Part shown: one piece after another, positions 7,664 to 15,630 of the stretch
Position numbering within the stretch: position 1 is the stretch's first letter
Layout of the letters: every line of letters starts with the position of its first letter
Origin: Dehalococcoidia bacterium UBA2160
GTDB lineage: Bacteria; Chloroflexota; Dehalococcoidia; Lucifugimonadales; UBA1123
Direction: 5' to 3'
Assembly (NCBI GenBank): GCA_002328865.1
Contig: DCWO01000136.1
Location: forward strand, 1-28,188
Length of the DNA: 28,188 nt
The notes under the pieces: model-generated
What the model was told of the DNA's origin: nothing
What the model saw: the letters and a program-made list of their open reading frames with translations, nothing else
Database searches by the model: none
Made by a program: the position numbers and the translations under genes

Positions 7664-8575
7664 GTGAAGATTGCCATTGTCGGGGCAGGCGGCGTTGGCT
7701 GCTACTATGGCGGCCGGCTGATGGCCGGCGGGCACGACGTCTCGTTCGTGGCTCGCGGCGCAAACCTCGAGGCACTCTGCCGGTCCGGGCTTCACATCGA
7801 GAGTGCGCTCGGTGATGCGCATCTGACAGACGTCTCGGCGACGGACCACCTGGAAGACGTGGGTCCGGTCGACGCGGTGCTCCTCGGCGTGAAGGCGTAC
7901 GATATCGAGGCCGTTGGAAAAACGCTCGAACCGCTGCTGCACGCAGATACAGCAGTACTGTGTGCCCAGAACGGTGTGGATGCGATCGATCGGCTCGGGC
8001 CCGTGGTGTCGACGGGACATGTGCTGGGCGCCGTCGTCTATGGGAATACGGCGCGCATCGAACCTGGCAGAGTGAAGCATCTCGGGACGCTTGCACGATT
8101 ACGCCTCGGAGGCCGCGACGCGCGATCGCAGCAGCGGGCGGTTGCCTGTGCCGCGGTGTGTGAGGCTGCGGGGATTGACGCCGAGGCCGTGGATGACATT
8201 GACTCGGCGCTCTGGACGAAATTCGTGCTCTTCTCGGTCATGAGCGCTGCGTGCTGTCTCAGCGAACGCTCGACCGGCGAGCTGCGCGAGGATTCCGATG
8301 CCCGTGCGATCCTCCAGCGCGGGATGGACGAGACTGCCGCCGTCGCGAGAGCCAAGGGCGTTCGCCTCGATTCGGATGTCGTGAAGCGGTCGTTGGCGAT
8401 CGCCGACACGATGGCGGCCGATTCAGTGCCATCGATGGTGATCGATCTTCGTGCAGGCCGTCGGTTGGAGCTCGAGTCGCTGAGCGGCACGATCGTGCGT
8501 CTGGGTCGCGAGCTGGACGTGGACGTCCCGTTTCACGAAACGGCGTACGCGATGCTGAAGCATCGAGCGAGGTGA
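7664..8575 (+). CDS. Ketopantoate reductase family protein (PanE/ApbA-like), first copy
   Basis: The 303-residue protein opens with a GTG start and the NADP-binding Rossmann motif VGAGGVGCYYGGRL (6-19). The ordinary ApbA/PanE N-domain continues to GVKAYDIEAV and CAQNGVD. The C-domain has the catalytic-type Lys186 in ALWTKF, and ends LSGTIVRLGRELDVDVPFHETAYAMLKH. True PanE makes pantoate, but this catabolic context and the many non-pantoate relatives make another 2-oxo-acid reduction equally likely. It starts 39 bases after the VOC gene and is followed by a broken HisC-like gene. The decayed second copy at 15625-16102 is about two-thirds identical by eye in its C-terminal part. Confidence 0.9.
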   Translation: MKIAIVGAGGVGCYYGGRLMAGGHDVSFVARGANLEALCRSGLHIESALGDAHLTDVSATDHLEDVGPVDAVLLGVKAYDIEAVGKTLEPLLHADTAVLCAQNGVDAIDRLGPVVSTGHVLGAVVYGNTARIEPGRVKHLGTLARLRLGGRDARSQQRAVACAAVCEAAGIDAEAVDDIDSALWTKFVLFSVMSAACCLSERSTGELREDSDARAILQRGMDETAAVARAKGVRLDSDVVKRSLAIADTMAADSVPSMVIDLRAGRRLELESLSGTIVRLGRELDVDVPFHETAYAMLKHRAR

Positions 8576-8684
8576 GTGGTGGGATGGCGATGCCACTAGG
8601 CCCCAACTACTATCCAGTAAACTCCGTCCACCAGGCACCAATCACCGACCCAGCGTCGACCAAGTGCCACAGCGGAGTCGCGCA

Positions 8685-9015
8685 GTGCCCTCACCCGAAC
8701 CCAAGCCGTACATCACCGCGCTTCCCCTCTACGGGACCGGCGCGTCCGAGGGGACGGGCACCCAGACCGTCGTCAAGCTGTCGTCCAACGAGTCGGCGCT
8801 GGGGCCGAGCCAGGAGGCCGAGCGGGTCTACGGCGAACTCACACCTTCGCCGAATCGGTATCCCGAGGCCGGGGGCCACGAACTGTGGGATGCGCTCGCC
8901 GACGTCCACGGAATCGAGACGCAGCGAATCTTCGGCTCGAACGGATCGGATCACATCATCTATCTGTTGCTCGGCGCCTACGCCGGTTGGGGCGACGAAG
9001 TGGTCGTGACGGAGT
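8685..9015 (+). pseudogene. Truncated HisC-like aminotransferase, first copy
   Basis: From a GTG at 8685 the frame aligns with the intact paralogue at 16140: EPKPYITALPLYGTGAS against EPKSHIAALPLYPTGAS, then KLSSNESALGPS, NRYPEAG, FGSNGSDHIIYLLL and AGWGDEVVV. Identity is about 70% over some 105 residues by hand. Similarity stops abruptly after DEVVV near 9010, and the frame then runs on meaninglessly to a stop at 9185. The lost part includes the NNPTG loop and the PLP lysine, so the product cannot be an active aminotransferase. The break coincides with the left edge of the lower-GC block, so a rearrangement or insertion cut the gene, unless the junction is an assembly artefact. Confidence 0.85.
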
Positions 9016-9178
9016 ACGCCACGATAGCGCCGTCGAGGAGGGTTTGCCTCTGTGCATTCTTGGTCGCGGGCGTGGATGGCATGGCGCTATCGACATCTAT
9101 GGCAATGCGCGCAAGTAGGCAGTGTTCACCCGTCTACGGCTTTGAGTGCGGCTCGCGTGATATTGCTAAGAATCAACC

Positions 9179-11404
9179 GTGTTGAAGAACTACGGTGAGA
9201 CAGTGAATCCTCCACGGAATGATAGCAAAGTGGTCCGGAGCACCTGCAAGGGCTGCCATGGCGGCTGCGGAATTGTGGTTACCGTACAAGAAGGAACGGT
9301 TGTCCACATAGAGGGAGATCCCGATTCACTGACCAAGGGCACGATGTGCGCAAAAGGACTGAGCGCGATACAACACATCGACCATCCTGATCGTTTGCTT
9401 TTTCCGCTGAAACGCGATGGTGAACGAGGCTCGGGTAAATGGAAGCGCATCTCTTGGGATGAAGCCCTGGGTACGATTGCCAACAAATGGCAGACCATTA
9501 TCGCCGAGGACAAACCTTTGGGGATAATGATTGGGCAAGGCACGGGTCGAGGGTGCAACCGCTATCCATACAGATTAGCGCGTTCTCTCGGGGGAAGTAG
9601 CCGTACAAGTCCCGGATATTTTTGCCTGTTGCCGCGTATTTGGATGGCGGAGGTGACTTGTACCGGGCAGGGAAGACTTTACGTTGACTATCATGGGTGG
9701 GGGGGGGAATTTCCTAAGACTCAGTTTGTTTGGCCAAAACAACTTGAGATCAGCAACGCTGACGGAGAAATGGCCGTATGGTTTATTGAATCTCTTAAGC
9801 ACGCCAAGAATCTTGTGGTGATCGATCCAAGACCAACGGCACTGACGGATAGGGCGACGCTGTGGCTTAGAATTAGGCCCGGAACAGACGCAGCTTTGGC
9901 GCTTGGAATGCTGCACGTCATCATCGAAGAAGAACTCTACGACAAGCCTTTTGTGGATCAATGGACGCATGGATTTGATGCGCTAAGAGAGCGTGTGAAA
10001 CCCTATACGCCCTCGTATGTGTCGCACATTACCTGGCTTGCGCAGCAAGACATTGTTCGCGCAGCACGCATGTTTGCCGTTGACACACCCAGTACGATTC
10101 AAATTGGACAGGCCGTCGAAGGACACCTCAATGGCTGCCAGACGGTAAGGAGTTTCATTTGTTTGATGGCCGTTACAGGTAATATCGAGCGACCGGGAGG
10201 AATGGTCAATTGGATTCCCGCAACGGGCACACCCATCGAGGATTTCGGTACGGATCCAGATTTGCGAGACGATTGTAAGACGGGCGTCATAGGCGAGGAA
10301 GTTGCCAAGCTACTTGGTCATAGAAGTGCGGCACATCCAGGCACGTGGATTAATGAAATGGTCGCCGGGACGTCAAAAGTTCGCGCGCTGCATATGCAAG
10401 GCGGCAACCCTCTTCAACACATGCCGAACTCGAGCATGGTGGCTGAAGCGCTGCGCAAATTGGAGTTGATCTCGGTTGCCGATTTGTTCATGTCACCGAT
10501 GGCGCAATGGGCCGACATTGTTCTACCTGTTGCTCACGCCTTAGAAACGGATGACATTTTTAATACCCATCCACGGTTTTTCATTTCTGCGGTAAACAAG
10601 GCAGTCGAGCCTCCCGGAGAGGCGTGGACGGATGCAAAAATCTGTAACGAGATCGGTAAACGTGTTGCTCCCAAATGGTGGTTTGACACCGTCGAAGACC
10701 TGCTTGACGCTCAATTAATGGCCAAAGGGGCGAACATGAAGTGGAAAGAGTTCGCCAAACTTGGCTGTATAGCCAAAACAGGCAAAGACCAGATTTACTA
10801 TAAATACAAGACGGATTATTGGCGCAAGGGTGGCGGTTTTCCTACACCTACTGGCAAGGTGGAACTGTTTTCTACGATCTTTGAAAAGCTTGGATTAGAC
10901 CCCTTGCCTGACTTCGTTGAACCCAATGAGAGCCCTCTTTCTACGCCGGAGCTTGCTCGTGAGTATCCGCTGATTTTGACTACTGGGGGCCGACGTCCAT
11001 TTTTCTTTCACTCCCAATACCGCCAAATTCCATGGCTGCGGTCGTTTCAAGAATGGCCATTTGCGGAGATCCACCCCGAGACAGCCGCGAGCTACGGGAT
11101 CAAAGAAGGCGATTGGATTTGGATTGAGACCTTACGTGGACGTATTAAGCAGCGCGCACATTTGGTTGCTGGTCTCGACAGGCGATGTATGCATGCACAG
11201 CATGCGTGGTGGTACCCGGAGCGTGATCGCCCCTACGGTGGATTGTTGCGGGCGAGCGCTAATGTTCTAGCTTCTAACGAGTTACCCGGCGACCCGGCGA
11301 TGGGCGCACCATCCTTCCGCTGCATGTTGTGCAAGATATCTCTTGCCGAGAGTGACCAAGAGGACGACTCTGCCATATGGGATCGAGAAAGGCGTCTATT
11401 CTAA
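9179..11404 (+). CDS. Molybdopterin oxidoreductase catalytic subunit (DMSO-reductase superfamily)
   Basis: The 741-residue protein starts with a [4Fe-4S] site, C23-x2-C26-x3-C30 ... C57, in CKGCHGGCG and MCAKG. MopB-type blocks follow: RLLFPLKR, W-x-RISWDEAL-like KRISWDEAL, IGQGTGRG, and YFCLLPR with Cys149 the likely Mo ligand. Further on are VVIDPRPT, GTDAALALGMLHVIIEE, ALHMQGGNPLQH, ADIVLPVAHALETDD, PTPTGKVELFS, LILTTGGRRPFFFHSQYR and a molybdopterin-dinucleotide C-domain. No Tat leader precedes the cluster and an in-frame stop at 9167-9169 rules out an upstream extension, so the subunit may face the cytoplasm. The start (GTG 9179) is weakly supported; GTG 9203 is an alternative. The following gene supplies the electron-transfer and membrane subunits. 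The family includes polysulfide, thiosulfate, sulfite, arsenic and acetylene-hydratase-like enzymes; the substrate is undetermined. Confidence 0.92.
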   Translation: MLKNYGETVNPPRNDSKVVRSTCKGCHGGCGIVVTVQEGTVVHIEGDPDSLTKGTMCAKGLSAIQHIDHPDRLLFPLKRDGERGSGKWKRISWDEALGTIANKWQTIIAEDKPLGIMIGQGTGRGCNRYPYRLARSLGGSSRTSPGYFCLLPRIWMAEVTCTGQGRLYVDYHGWGGEFPKTQFVWPKQLEISNADGEMAVWFIESLKHAKNLVVIDPRPTALTDRATLWLRIRPGTDAALALGMLHVIIEEELYDKPFVDQWTHGFDALRERVKPYTPSYVSHITWLAQQDIVRAARMFAVDTPSTIQIGQAVEGHLNGCQTVRSFICLMAVTGNIERPGGMVNWIPATGTPIEDFGTDPDLRDDCKTGVIGEEVAKLLGHRSAAHPGTWINEMVAGTSKVRALHMQGGNPLQHMPNSSMVAEALRKLELISVADLFMSPMAQWADIVLPVAHALETDDIFNTHPRFFISAVNKAVEPPGEAWTDAKICNEIGKRVAPKWWFDTVEDLLDAQLMAKGANMKWKEFAKLGCIAKTGKDQIYYKYKTDYWRKGGGFPTPTGKVELFSTIFEKLGLDPLPDFVEPNESPLSTPELAREYPLILTTGGRRPFFFHSQYRQIPWLRSFQEWPFAEIHPETAASYGIKEGDWIWIETLRGRIKQRAHLVAGLDRRCMHAQHAWWYPERDRPYGGLLRASANVLASNELPGDPAMGAPSFRCMLCKISLAESDQEDDSAIWDRERRLF

Positions 11405-11440
11405 CCTGAGGGCTTCCTCTATGAATCGTCGAGACAGCAA

Positions 11441-13042
11441 ATGAGATTGGGGATGTTTGTCGACCTCGACTCTTGTATTGGATGCCATGGCTGCACGGTC
11501 GCATGCAAAGTTGAACATGCGACACCGCTCGGTATCGAATGGTTACGCGTTGGGCTATGGGAAGCCGGGGAATATCCTGACAGCGTTCGATTGAGCTACC
11601 CCATGCGGTGCAATCACTGCACGGCTGCGCCTTGTGTCCGTGTGTGCCCAACAGGCGCAAATCAAGAACGCGAGGAAGATGGGATTGTTTGGATCGATCA
11701 AAATAAATGCGTTGGGTGTCGGTATTGCGTGATCGCTTGTCCCTACCAGGTGATCTCCTTTCATCCAAGAGAGAAAAGCAATTTTCCCTCAAGGACGGAC
11801 TTGGCGCCTTCCGAGAAGGCGCGTCAGCGGCGCTACCCATTACAAACTGGGACTGCCATCAAATGCAATTTCTGCAAGGAGCGCGTTGACGAAGGCCGGG
11901 AAAAAGGATTAACGCCTGGCGTTGATCGAGCGGCAACACCGGCCTGTGTCAATACGTGTCAAGGCCAGGCGATGGTGTTCGGGGATCTAGATGATACCGA
12001 TTCACGCGTATCGCGGGCAATTCGTGAAAATGGTGGACGCCATTTCCACACTGAATTTTCTACCCAGCCGTCCAGTTATGTTGCGACGCGCAGACACACA
12101 CCAGTACGGGCTGTCGATCGCACAATGGGGACGCGGTATCCTAGCGATCGATTTTCGCCTGACAAATGGATGATCCTACCTACCGCCCAGCGAGAGTGGG
12201 CACACCGTAGCGGGCTGTGGCTGGTTTTGGCACTTTTCTTCGGCGGGTTGGCGGCCGGATTGTACCTATCTTCTATGGTTTCGGCTAGTTTCTACTCCAG
12301 TGTCGTCGCCTTTCTGTTGATGGGTGTGGCAAAGGGGGGCTTTCACTTGCTCTTTCTGGGCAAGCCGTTGAGATGTTGGCGGATGTTTTCCCGTCCACAA
12401 ACCTCGTGGATTTCGCGTGGGTTATATCTCGTCTTCTTCTTCTTTTTCTTTGCCGGTGGCTATCTGGCACTTGCTGTGTTTGCACCTGGAAGTGCGTTGG
12501 AACCTCTGCTCAAATATGGTGGCGCCCTAGCCGCTATTGGGGTGGCCACCTATAGTGGGTTCACCCTCAGTAGTGTGGCTGCGGTTCCTTTTTGGAATTC
12601 CGGGATGCTACCCGTGTTGTTTCTTACCAGCGCCATAAGCTCCGGAGCAGCGCTTGATGGGCTGATAAGCAATCGTTTTGGTGGCGCTGACTTGCACAAC
12701 GCGGGAAATCCCTTATTGGTGTTTATGCTTCCCCTTGCGCTCACCTTTTTGATCGTCTGCTATATGTGGAACGCCAAGTATTCAGACCCTACGGCAAGGT
12801 ATTCGGCCAGGCAGTTGCTAAGTGGACAATTGTCATGGCTTTTCTGGAGCGCAGTGTTGCTTATCGTCGTAGTCTCTCCTTTTTCGGCATTGCTATACAG
12901 AATGGAAGGCTGGGGAACTGTTGCGGGGCTTGAGTGGCTCCATGTCTGTTCGGAAGTGTTAGGTGCTGGAATTATCATCAAATACGCGATCCTTCGGGCT
13001 GGATATTATCGTCCGCTTTCACCGGTTTCTGGTGTCGGCTAA
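11441..13042 (+). CDS. Fused four-cluster ferredoxin / NrfD (PsrC-type) membrane subunit
   Basis: Residues 1-175 are a DmsB/PsrB-type electron-transfer domain with all 16 cysteines for four [4Fe-4S] clusters: 12, 15, 18, 22; 57, 60, 65, 69; 90, 93, 96, 100; 142, 145, 169, 173. A linker of about 80 residues leads to a hydrophobic domain (about 258-515) with eight or so membrane segments resembling NrfD/PsrC. These subunits are usually two proteins (B and C); here one 533-residue frame encodes both without a stop. The iron-sulfur part has no signal peptide, consistent with a cytoplasmic catalytic side. It starts 36 bases after the Mo subunit and completes a quinone-linked oxidoreductase. A run of seven Phe occurs at about 332-338. 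The next gene is a convergent integrase relic. Confidence 0.92.
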   Translation: MRLGMFVDLDSCIGCHGCTVACKVEHATPLGIEWLRVGLWEAGEYPDSVRLSYPMRCNHCTAAPCVRVCPTGANQEREEDGIVWIDQNKCVGCRYCVIACPYQVISFHPREKSNFPSRTDLAPSEKARQRRYPLQTGTAIKCNFCKERVDEGREKGLTPGVDRAATPACVNTCQGQAMVFGDLDDTDSRVSRAIRENGGRHFHTEFSTQPSSYVATRRHTPVRAVDRTMGTRYPSDRFSPDKWMILPTAQREWAHRSGLWLVLALFFGGLAAGLYLSSMVSASFYSSVVAFLLMGVAKGGFHLLFLGKPLRCWRMFSRPQTSWISRGLYLVFFFFFFAGGYLALAVFAPGSALEPLLKYGGALAAIGVATYSGFTLSSVAAVPFWNSGMLPVLFLTSAISSGAALDGLISNRFGGADLHNAGNPLLVFMLPLALTFLIVCYMWNAKYSDPTARYSARQLLSGQLSWLFWSAVLLIVVVSPFSALLYRMEGWGTVAGLEWLHVCSEVLGAGIIIKYAILRAGYYRPLSPVSGVG

Positions 13043-13058
13043 GATATTCCTCCGTACG

Positions 13059-13745
13059 CTAGGCCCCTGAATCAAGAAGGTCGCACTGGAGGGCTCTGAC
13101 GCGCCCGGCCCAGTAGTTGACCATTCGCCAATGGCAAGCAGGCCGCCGTTGTCGAGCCTGGACACCCGCGTTCGCATGTGTTTCGACGACGTGAGCGGCA
13201 AGAGCGTCTGGCCGTGGCACAGGCCGGCCATTTCTCCCCATCGAGCAGGCGGGCAACAGGACGGAGACGTTCGTCCACGACGGGGACACTCGTTTCAGGG
13301 CATGCCTCTCGTCCGCGAAGGGGGGAAGTGTTACCCGTGTCGCCCGAATGAAGCGTCGCCTTTCTCTCGGGAAGGGCACCAGCTTCGCCTTCTTGCCGGT
13401 CAGGATCTGATCGAGTCTGCGCGCCCACGCTTCGAGTGCGATCCGTTTCTCAGCATCGTATGAATGTCGATCGTAGACCTTTGTCGCTCTGGGGGGGGTA
13501 CCATCCACATGATTCAGCACCAGAGCGATCACGTGGACGGGAATTCCGATCTCGGCCATTCCGATCGTGGCGGTGCGCCTCAGGTCGTGCCCGGTGAAGT
13601 GAAACCCGACCTGCCTCGAGAGGAGGGCAGCCATCTTTTTGGCACGGTCACGGCTTCGTTCGCCCCCTGGTTTCTTCTGCAGGGCAGCGGGGTTCGCGTC
13701 GAGCCAGTCGCACTCGACGGCGAAGTTTAGCATCTTGCTCCCGAC
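13059..13745 (-). pseudogene. Tyrosine integrase relic, internally deleted
   Basis: The frame contains the end of a core-binding domain (KMLNFAVECDWLDANPAAL), then jumps directly to the late catalytic part. Numbering from the ATG at 13733, this has H49-D-L-R52, LNH with His75, and VYDRHSYDAEKR, whose Tyr87 would be the nucleophile. The first catalytic Arg and most of the catalytic N-half are absent; the splice falls around KPGGERSRDRAKKMAALL. The N-terminal arm-binding domain is also missing. The protein should therefore be inactive, although the HxxR...H...Y signature makes the family assignment firm. On its 5' side it is joined near 13745 to a methyltransferase-like fragment in another frame. 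It lies at the right edge of the low-GC block and probably marks the machinery of a former island. Confidence 0.8.
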
Positions 13746-13863
13746 ACCTCTTCAGATTCGTGACGGAAGGCGGGTACGGGTGCCGATCGTAGAAGTCACG
13801 AACATCACGCGCGACATCGCCCAGATGCGGACGCTGATTCATATGTCGGAGGTGCTCCTCCAA
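13745..13863 (-). pseudogene. N-terminal fragment resembling a SAM methyltransferase
   Basis: From TTG 13863 the frame reads an N-terminus containing LEEHLRHM, HLGDVARDVRDFYDRHPYPP and SVTNLKRC, then enters the reverse-strand integrase relic out of frame. The FYDRHPYPP pattern resembles the start of a class of SAM-dependent methyltransferases, but no SAM-binding motif is present in the 40 or so residues left, so the family call is tentative. It lies 27 bases downstream of the radical SAM gene on the same strand and was probably its operon partner before being cut. Confidence 0.4.
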
Positions 13864-13890
13864 TTCGATGTTTCGCTTCTCGCGTGGTAA

Positions 13891-15210
13891 TCATCCGGCG
13901 ACCGGTGTCGGTGACGTCCCGACCCCGGCGCCGTGACACTTCTTGAACTTCTTCCCGCTCCCGCACGGGCAGGGGTCGTTGCGTCCCGCTCGGCTAAATG
14001 CGGCCGCGGCCTCCTCTTTCGCTAGAGCCTCCATCACGTTCGCCGCCGGGAGTCCTTGGCTGATGATCCTGGTCATCAGCTTCACGGGCCGGTCGATGTG
14101 ATGGAAGAACGCCTTGTAGCCCGCGCAGAGATAGTTCAGTCCGGGCTCGCCGTCGGGCGTCGTCAGGAACCTGCTCTTCGGGCACTCGCCATGGCAGGCG
14201 AACCTGACGTCGCACTCCTGGCAGTACTTCGGTAGGCCGTCCAGCTTTTCGAGCCCGAACGCATGCTGCTGCTCGGATCCGGTGACCTCTCGCATGTGCG
14301 TGTCCAGGATGTTGCCAACCAGGTAGTCGGGCTCGACGAAGTGGTCGCACGAGTAGAGGTCACCGGTATGCTCGAGCGCCAGGCCGTGTCCGCACGTCCT
14401 GTCGAAGACGCACATGCCAGATGATTTGAGGCCGAGCCAATTCCGCACCGCGGCCTCGAACGTCTGCACGTAGACTTGACCGACGTCGTTGCTGACCCAC
14501 TCGTCGAAGATGACGCTCAGAAAGTTTCCGAACTGCTCCGGCGTCACCGAACGGTCGGCCACTTTCGTGCCCTGCTGACGGAGGGTGCCGCCATCGTCGT
14601 TCACGCGCTCGACGACCGGGATGAACTGGATCCACGTCGTCTTTGCTTCGCCGCGGAGGAAACGGTACACCTCGAGCGGGCGTGACGCGTTCCGACTGTT
14701 GACCGTCGTCAGGAGGTTGTACTCGACCTCGTGCTTCTGGAGCAGGCGGAGTCCATGCATCACGCGGTCGAACGTCGGGTCGCCCGATTTGTCGACCCGG
14801 TAATGGTCGTGCATCTCGCGCGGACCGTCGAGGCTGAGGCCGACCAGGAAGTCGTTTACCTTGAAGAACTCGCACCACTCGTCGTCGAGCAGGACGCCGT
14901 TCGTCTGCATCGTGTTCTCGAAACGCATCCCCGGCTTCTTGAACCTCTGCTCGAGCTCGGCGGCGCGACGGTAGAAGTCGAGCCCCATGAGCGTCGGCTC
15001 GCCGCCCTGCCAGGCGACCGTGACCGTGTCGGACCGGTGGGTCTCTATGAGCTGGCGGATGTAGGCCTCGAGGATCTCGTCGCTCATCCGGAAACTGCTG
15101 CCTGGATAGAGCTGCTCCTTCTCCAGGAAGAAGCAGTAGGAGCAGTCGAGATTGCAGATCGCCCCCGTCGGCTTGGCCAGGACGTGGAACCGGGGAGGTA
15201 CGGGTGGCAT
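13891..15210 (-). CDS. Anaerobic sulfatase-maturating enzyme (radical SAM, SPASM) with SEC-C tail
   Basis: The 439-residue protein begins HVLAKPTGAICNLDCSYCFF, with the radical SAM cluster C19-x3-C23-x2-C26. It contains the anSME-type stretch VAWQGGEPTLMGLDFYR and TMQTNGVLLDDEWCEFF. A SPASM domain carries auxiliary-cluster cysteines in GMCVFDRTCGHG, YSCDHFV and CQECDVRFACHGECPKSRF. This family oxidises the Cys or Ser of sulfatases to formylglycine without oxygen. The last 25 residues, NDPCPCGSGKKFKKCHG, form a SEC-C zinc-binding motif, an addition seen in some members. The likely client is the C-G-P-S-R sulfatase at 1047-2615, some 11 kb away. The start at 15210 gives the expected N-terminus; the upstream region to 15402 shows no gene. 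Confidence 0.92.
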   Translation of the reverse strand: MPPVPPRFHVLAKPTGAICNLDCSYCFFLEKEQLYPGSSFRMSDEILEAYIRQLIETHRSDTVTVAWQGGEPTLMGLDFYRRAAELEQRFKKPGMRFENTMQTNGVLLDDEWCEFFKVNDFLVGLSLDGPREMHDHYRVDKSGDPTFDRVMHGLRLLQKHEVEYNLLTTVNSRNASRPLEVYRFLRGEAKTTWIQFIPVVERVNDDGGTLRQQGTKVADRSVTPEQFGNFLSVIFDEWVSNDVGQVYVQTFEAAVRNWLGLKSSGMCVFDRTCGHGLALEHTGDLYSCDHFVEPDYLVGNILDTHMREVTGSEQQHAFGLEKLDGLPKYCQECDVRFACHGECPKSRFLTTPDGEPGLNYLCAGYKAFFHHIDRPVKLMTRIISQGLPAANVMEALAKEEAAAAFSRAGRNDPCPCGSGKKFKKCHGAGVGTSPTPVAG

Positions 15211-15402
15211 GAGGAACTGGCGCGAACGAGGAATATAGCACGCGGCCGGCGGCGGTCTGCCCCCTAGGGATCCCCCTAGTCAGGATCGCTGGTGAGAACG
15301 CCTGACAGCGCGGGCGTATCTTGACGCTCTGCAAGCGACCCGCTATGCTCGGCGACTCGACGCGCACGACCGACCAGGTCCCTCGTCGACCGGCCAAACG
15401 CC

Positions 15403-15630
15403 GTGGAAACCTTCGAAGCGATCCTGACCAGCACGGTGCTCGGGTTGAAGCTCGTGGCGGAGGCGTTGAGCGCCCTCTGCGTGGCCGCCGGCATGATCGT
15501 CGCCCTCTATCGGATCGCGCGGTTCCGGCAGGCGCCGTCGCGACGCACGGGCTACATCCGGATCCGCCTTACGATGGTGCACTTCTTCGTCCTGGCCCTT
15601 GAATTCCAGCTGGCTGCCTACATATCGGTC
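15403..15630 (+). pseudogene. Truncated DUF1622 membrane protein
   Basis: From GTG 15403 the frame gives ETFEAILTSTVLGLKLVAE, a hydrophobic helix, VALYRIARFRQAPSRR, and a second helix start HFFVLALEFQLAAY. This matches the N-terminal two-thirds of the small DUF1622 membrane family, usually about 110-120 residues. Similarity ends at LEFQLAA near 15620 and the DNA continues directly as a panE remnant in another frame. The original C-terminal helix is therefore missing. Confidence 0.65.

Larger units (their letters stand above)
9010..13745. mobile_element. Decayed integrase-bearing insertion with Mo-oxidoreductase cargo (inferred)
   Basis: The segment is bounded on the left by the break in the HisC-like gene (about 9010-9017) and on the right by the junction between a methyltransferase-like start and an integrase relic (about 13745). 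Its cargo has about half G+C (28/60 at 9721-9780; 30/60 at 12661-12720) against 46/60 at 8101-8160. A tyrosine-integrase remnant lies at the right end, as is common in integrative islands. I saw no direct repeats, tRNA or inverted repeats at the edges, so the boundaries and the single-event interpretation are inference. A chimeric contig would look similar. Confidence 0.4.

Noticed and set aside
9010..9178. Search for a Tat leader or att repeat before the Mo subunit
   Set aside because: An in-frame TAA at 9167-9169 blocks any longer N-terminus, and I found no direct repeat shared with the 13745 junction by eye.
14360..15397. 345-codon minus-strand frame overlapping the radical SAM gene
   Set aside because: It is an out-of-frame shadow of the anSME gene, with Arg/Pro-rich translation and no recognisable motif.
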